Assembly (NCBI RefSeq): GCF_022605725.1
Contig: NC_065551.1
Coordinates: 30,752,001-30,816,000 of the forward strand
Length of the DNA stretch: 64,000 nt
Origin: Anthonomus grandis grandis
Lineage: Eukaryota > Arthropoda > Insecta > Coleoptera > Curculionidae
Reading direction: 5' to 3'
The stretch's first letter is position 1. Every line of letters begins with the position of its first letter. Under the pieces are notes generated by a model. That model was not told the DNA's origin, ran no database searches, and saw nothing but the letters and a program-made list of their open reading frames with translations. A program made the position numbers and the translations under genes. Positions 62,003-64,000 of the stretch are shown piece by piece.

Positions 62003-64000
62003 CTGAAAACCAATAATTTGTCACAACATTTGATTTTTAATAACAAAACATTAAAACTGGATTCATTTAATGTAACCATATAAAGTACTGAAACTTGTGC
62101 TTCTATTATAAATTTAATAGTATTCTGAAGATAAAGTAAAAATATGCCTTGGAGCAGCATCAAGCACTTTGACAAACAATCTAGGTGCAATTTACATTTA
62201 GACTATATATTGAATTTAATGAATTATTTTTTAAGGTGGAGGAATTTAGAATTACCCAATAACCTGCATTAAGTAAAGGTACAATGAGTTAATACTTGGC
62301 AAACTTCCTGTCATAAATAATATTGGCTTTTAATATTAGCTTAAGTTAAAGTTTGCCTAGAGTGGAGAAATTGAGATGCTGCATATAATTTCTTTATTCT
62401 TTTAATGTTTATAATCACAAATATATTTGTACTTGTTTCTGCATCAAATTAATATTAAACTGTTGTTTAAAACCTACCTTTTTGTTGAAATTCATTATAT
62501 AAATCTAGAAAATTATCACGTTATAGTAAAGCATTTTAATTTAAAAAGAATTCCTTTACTTCTAGACATTCTGAATAATATGTGGTTGGTAATTTTATTT
62601 AAAATATTCATACAAAATTTAAATAAATTAGAGAAGGTAAAAATATGAAGTACAAAATAGTAATGACGCGAAATATTATTGTTTTGCCAACCACCTGGGT
62701 TGTATAACATAAAAAATGGAAAAAATCTGCAATTTCATATTATTCCACCTAGTCCCTATTTGGAATTTATCAATGAACTAAACTAATTTACAATTATTTT
62801 TTTGGTCAGAGGAAGTATGTAAGCCAACAACTACATTTTCCAATATTTAAGCAATCATAGCTATAGCATTAAATGTGAGTTCTATGTGAATGTTTTTTTA
62901 AACAGACTTTTATCTTAAAACTAGTGTCACTTAGGATTGACCTAGTGGTCGCATGTTGGAGAACTCTCTTTACATCTTGATATAAATCCTCAGTTTTGCT
63001 CAGTGCTGCATATTTTGAAGATTTTCACTTTTCAATAACATAGTGTTTATTTAATTGCAGTTACACCAATGATTGCTAAATTAGACTATAGAGAGTGCTG
63101 CAGTTTACATAACAGTTCTCAGATGTCTTGTCATGTATTTGTTGATATACTTGACAAAATGTCGAAGTGATCTTGGGTGTAGTTAAATTTTATAAGCTCA
63201 CTCTATACACTCTGATGAATTAAATTTTAATATATTATATTAATTTCAATTTTAAGTTTTTAAATACAATATGTTCAAGTTTATTGCTTAGAATACCCAA
63301 ATATAGAATAGCGGAGTTTCAGATAGTACAAAACAGAGCTGTATAACCATGTTAAATTTTTCACAAATATTGTCTGTAAAGCAACAAATAATGCTGAATG
63401 TTTTTATATTTTTATTTGAGATCAAAAATAAAATTATATCTACCTAAATTTGTGATAGGGTTAATTGCCTTATAAACATTCATAACTATTATACTAGAAA
63501 TCATACTGATTTCATCCTAGTAAATCTATGCAATACTACACAGATGCTAAACACTATTCTGAATAAAGGTTTGTTAGAGTTTAATTGCCTGATAAAAAAA
63601 TAATAAAAAATGTAAAAATTTTAATGCATTTAAAAGATTAATTAAAAAATTATGTATTGTATCCTAAATATTTATATATTTGATATAACACTACAACTTA
63701 ACAAAAACAAATTATAACAGTAATAAACCAATCCGGTAATTAAATTGTGTCTTTAATCTGTCTGTTAAAATTGGATAAAGATATGTCCAAGATTTCAATC
63801 TTATTTAAATTAATAATTATTGTAAGTGTTCTTTCGACAGGGAAGTGGATTGCATAATTTATTCTATGAAATGGTAAAAAGAACAGTATATTTAGCCTAA
63901 AATTTCTAAAGGAAATATTGAAAGATATTGTTTCAATTATTTCAGGGCATTAGGATTTTATTCTAATTGCTTTATCATTATTATTTTCTTGTTTGTATTT
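62003..64000. other. Upstream intron/flank of the ZNF277-type gene
   Basis: No further exon, RNA gene or transposon recognised in 2 kb of AT-rich sequence. The 5' exons of the gene should lie here unrecognised or beyond the window. Confidence 0.4.

Noticed and set aside
1..64000. CRISPR arrays, prophage or bacterial operons
   Set aside because: No regularly spaced direct repeats; genes are spliced animal genes and the mobile DNA is eukaryotic.

Overview
This window is nuclear DNA from an insect. It is AT-rich, its genes are split by GT-AG introns, it encodes animal proteins, and the introns and gaps are packed with transposon relics of types common in insects (Jockey/CR1-like LINEs, Tc1/mariner including DUF4817-type, hAT, P/THAP-like, foldback MITEs). 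A beetle is my best guess, but that is only an impression from the repeat content and gene sequences. No bacterial features, CRISPR arrays, rRNA or tRNA genes were recognised. Layout, left to right: (1) 1-2069, the last coding exon of a Regnase/ZC3H12-type RNase on the + strand, preceded by intron with a LINE relic. (2) 2894-5001, a complete but decayed DNA transposon with terminal inverted repeats (TIRs) and a subterminal motif repeated six times. (3) 8649-23283, the whole coding region of SCAR/WAVE on the - strand: eight coding exons giving 562 aa, all splice phases consistent. Its introns hold a THAP-bearing P-like element containing a foldback MITE, LINE relics, and mariner and DUF4817 relics. 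A possible non-coding first exon lies near 30.8-31.0 kb. (4) 31159-32143, a hAT element with a near-perfect 8-bp target duplication, then an unrecognised first coding exon (32443-32637, -) and a short inverted-repeat element. (5) 34806-41193, cytoplasmic dynein light intermediate chain on the + strand: nine coding exons, 478 aa, with a candidate alternative last exon. (6) 41726-59473, lysosomal alpha-mannosidase (GH38) on the - strand: sixteen coding exons, 994 aa. Its introns hold a two-ORF putative transposase gene, a nearly full-length LINE and two Tc1/mariner-type elements, one with TIRs and a TA duplication. (7) 61016-62002, three internal exons of a ZNF277-type C2H2 zinc finger protein on the - strand. 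The host genes are ordinary housekeeping genes: actin nucleation through Arp2/3, dynein transport, lysosomal glycan degradation and RNA decay. They do not form a pathway; Regnase/WAVE and Dlic/mannosidase are tail-to-tail pairs. The more unusual content is mobile: two related relics of one DDE-type transposase family that I recognise but cannot name, a second transposase-like gene with N-terminal zinc-binding cysteines, and several copies of a CTGARGA-stem-GAAAC motif resembling the hammerhead ribozyme core known from Penelope-like elements. All exon coordinates come from reading splice sites and frame by eye; no alignment was run.
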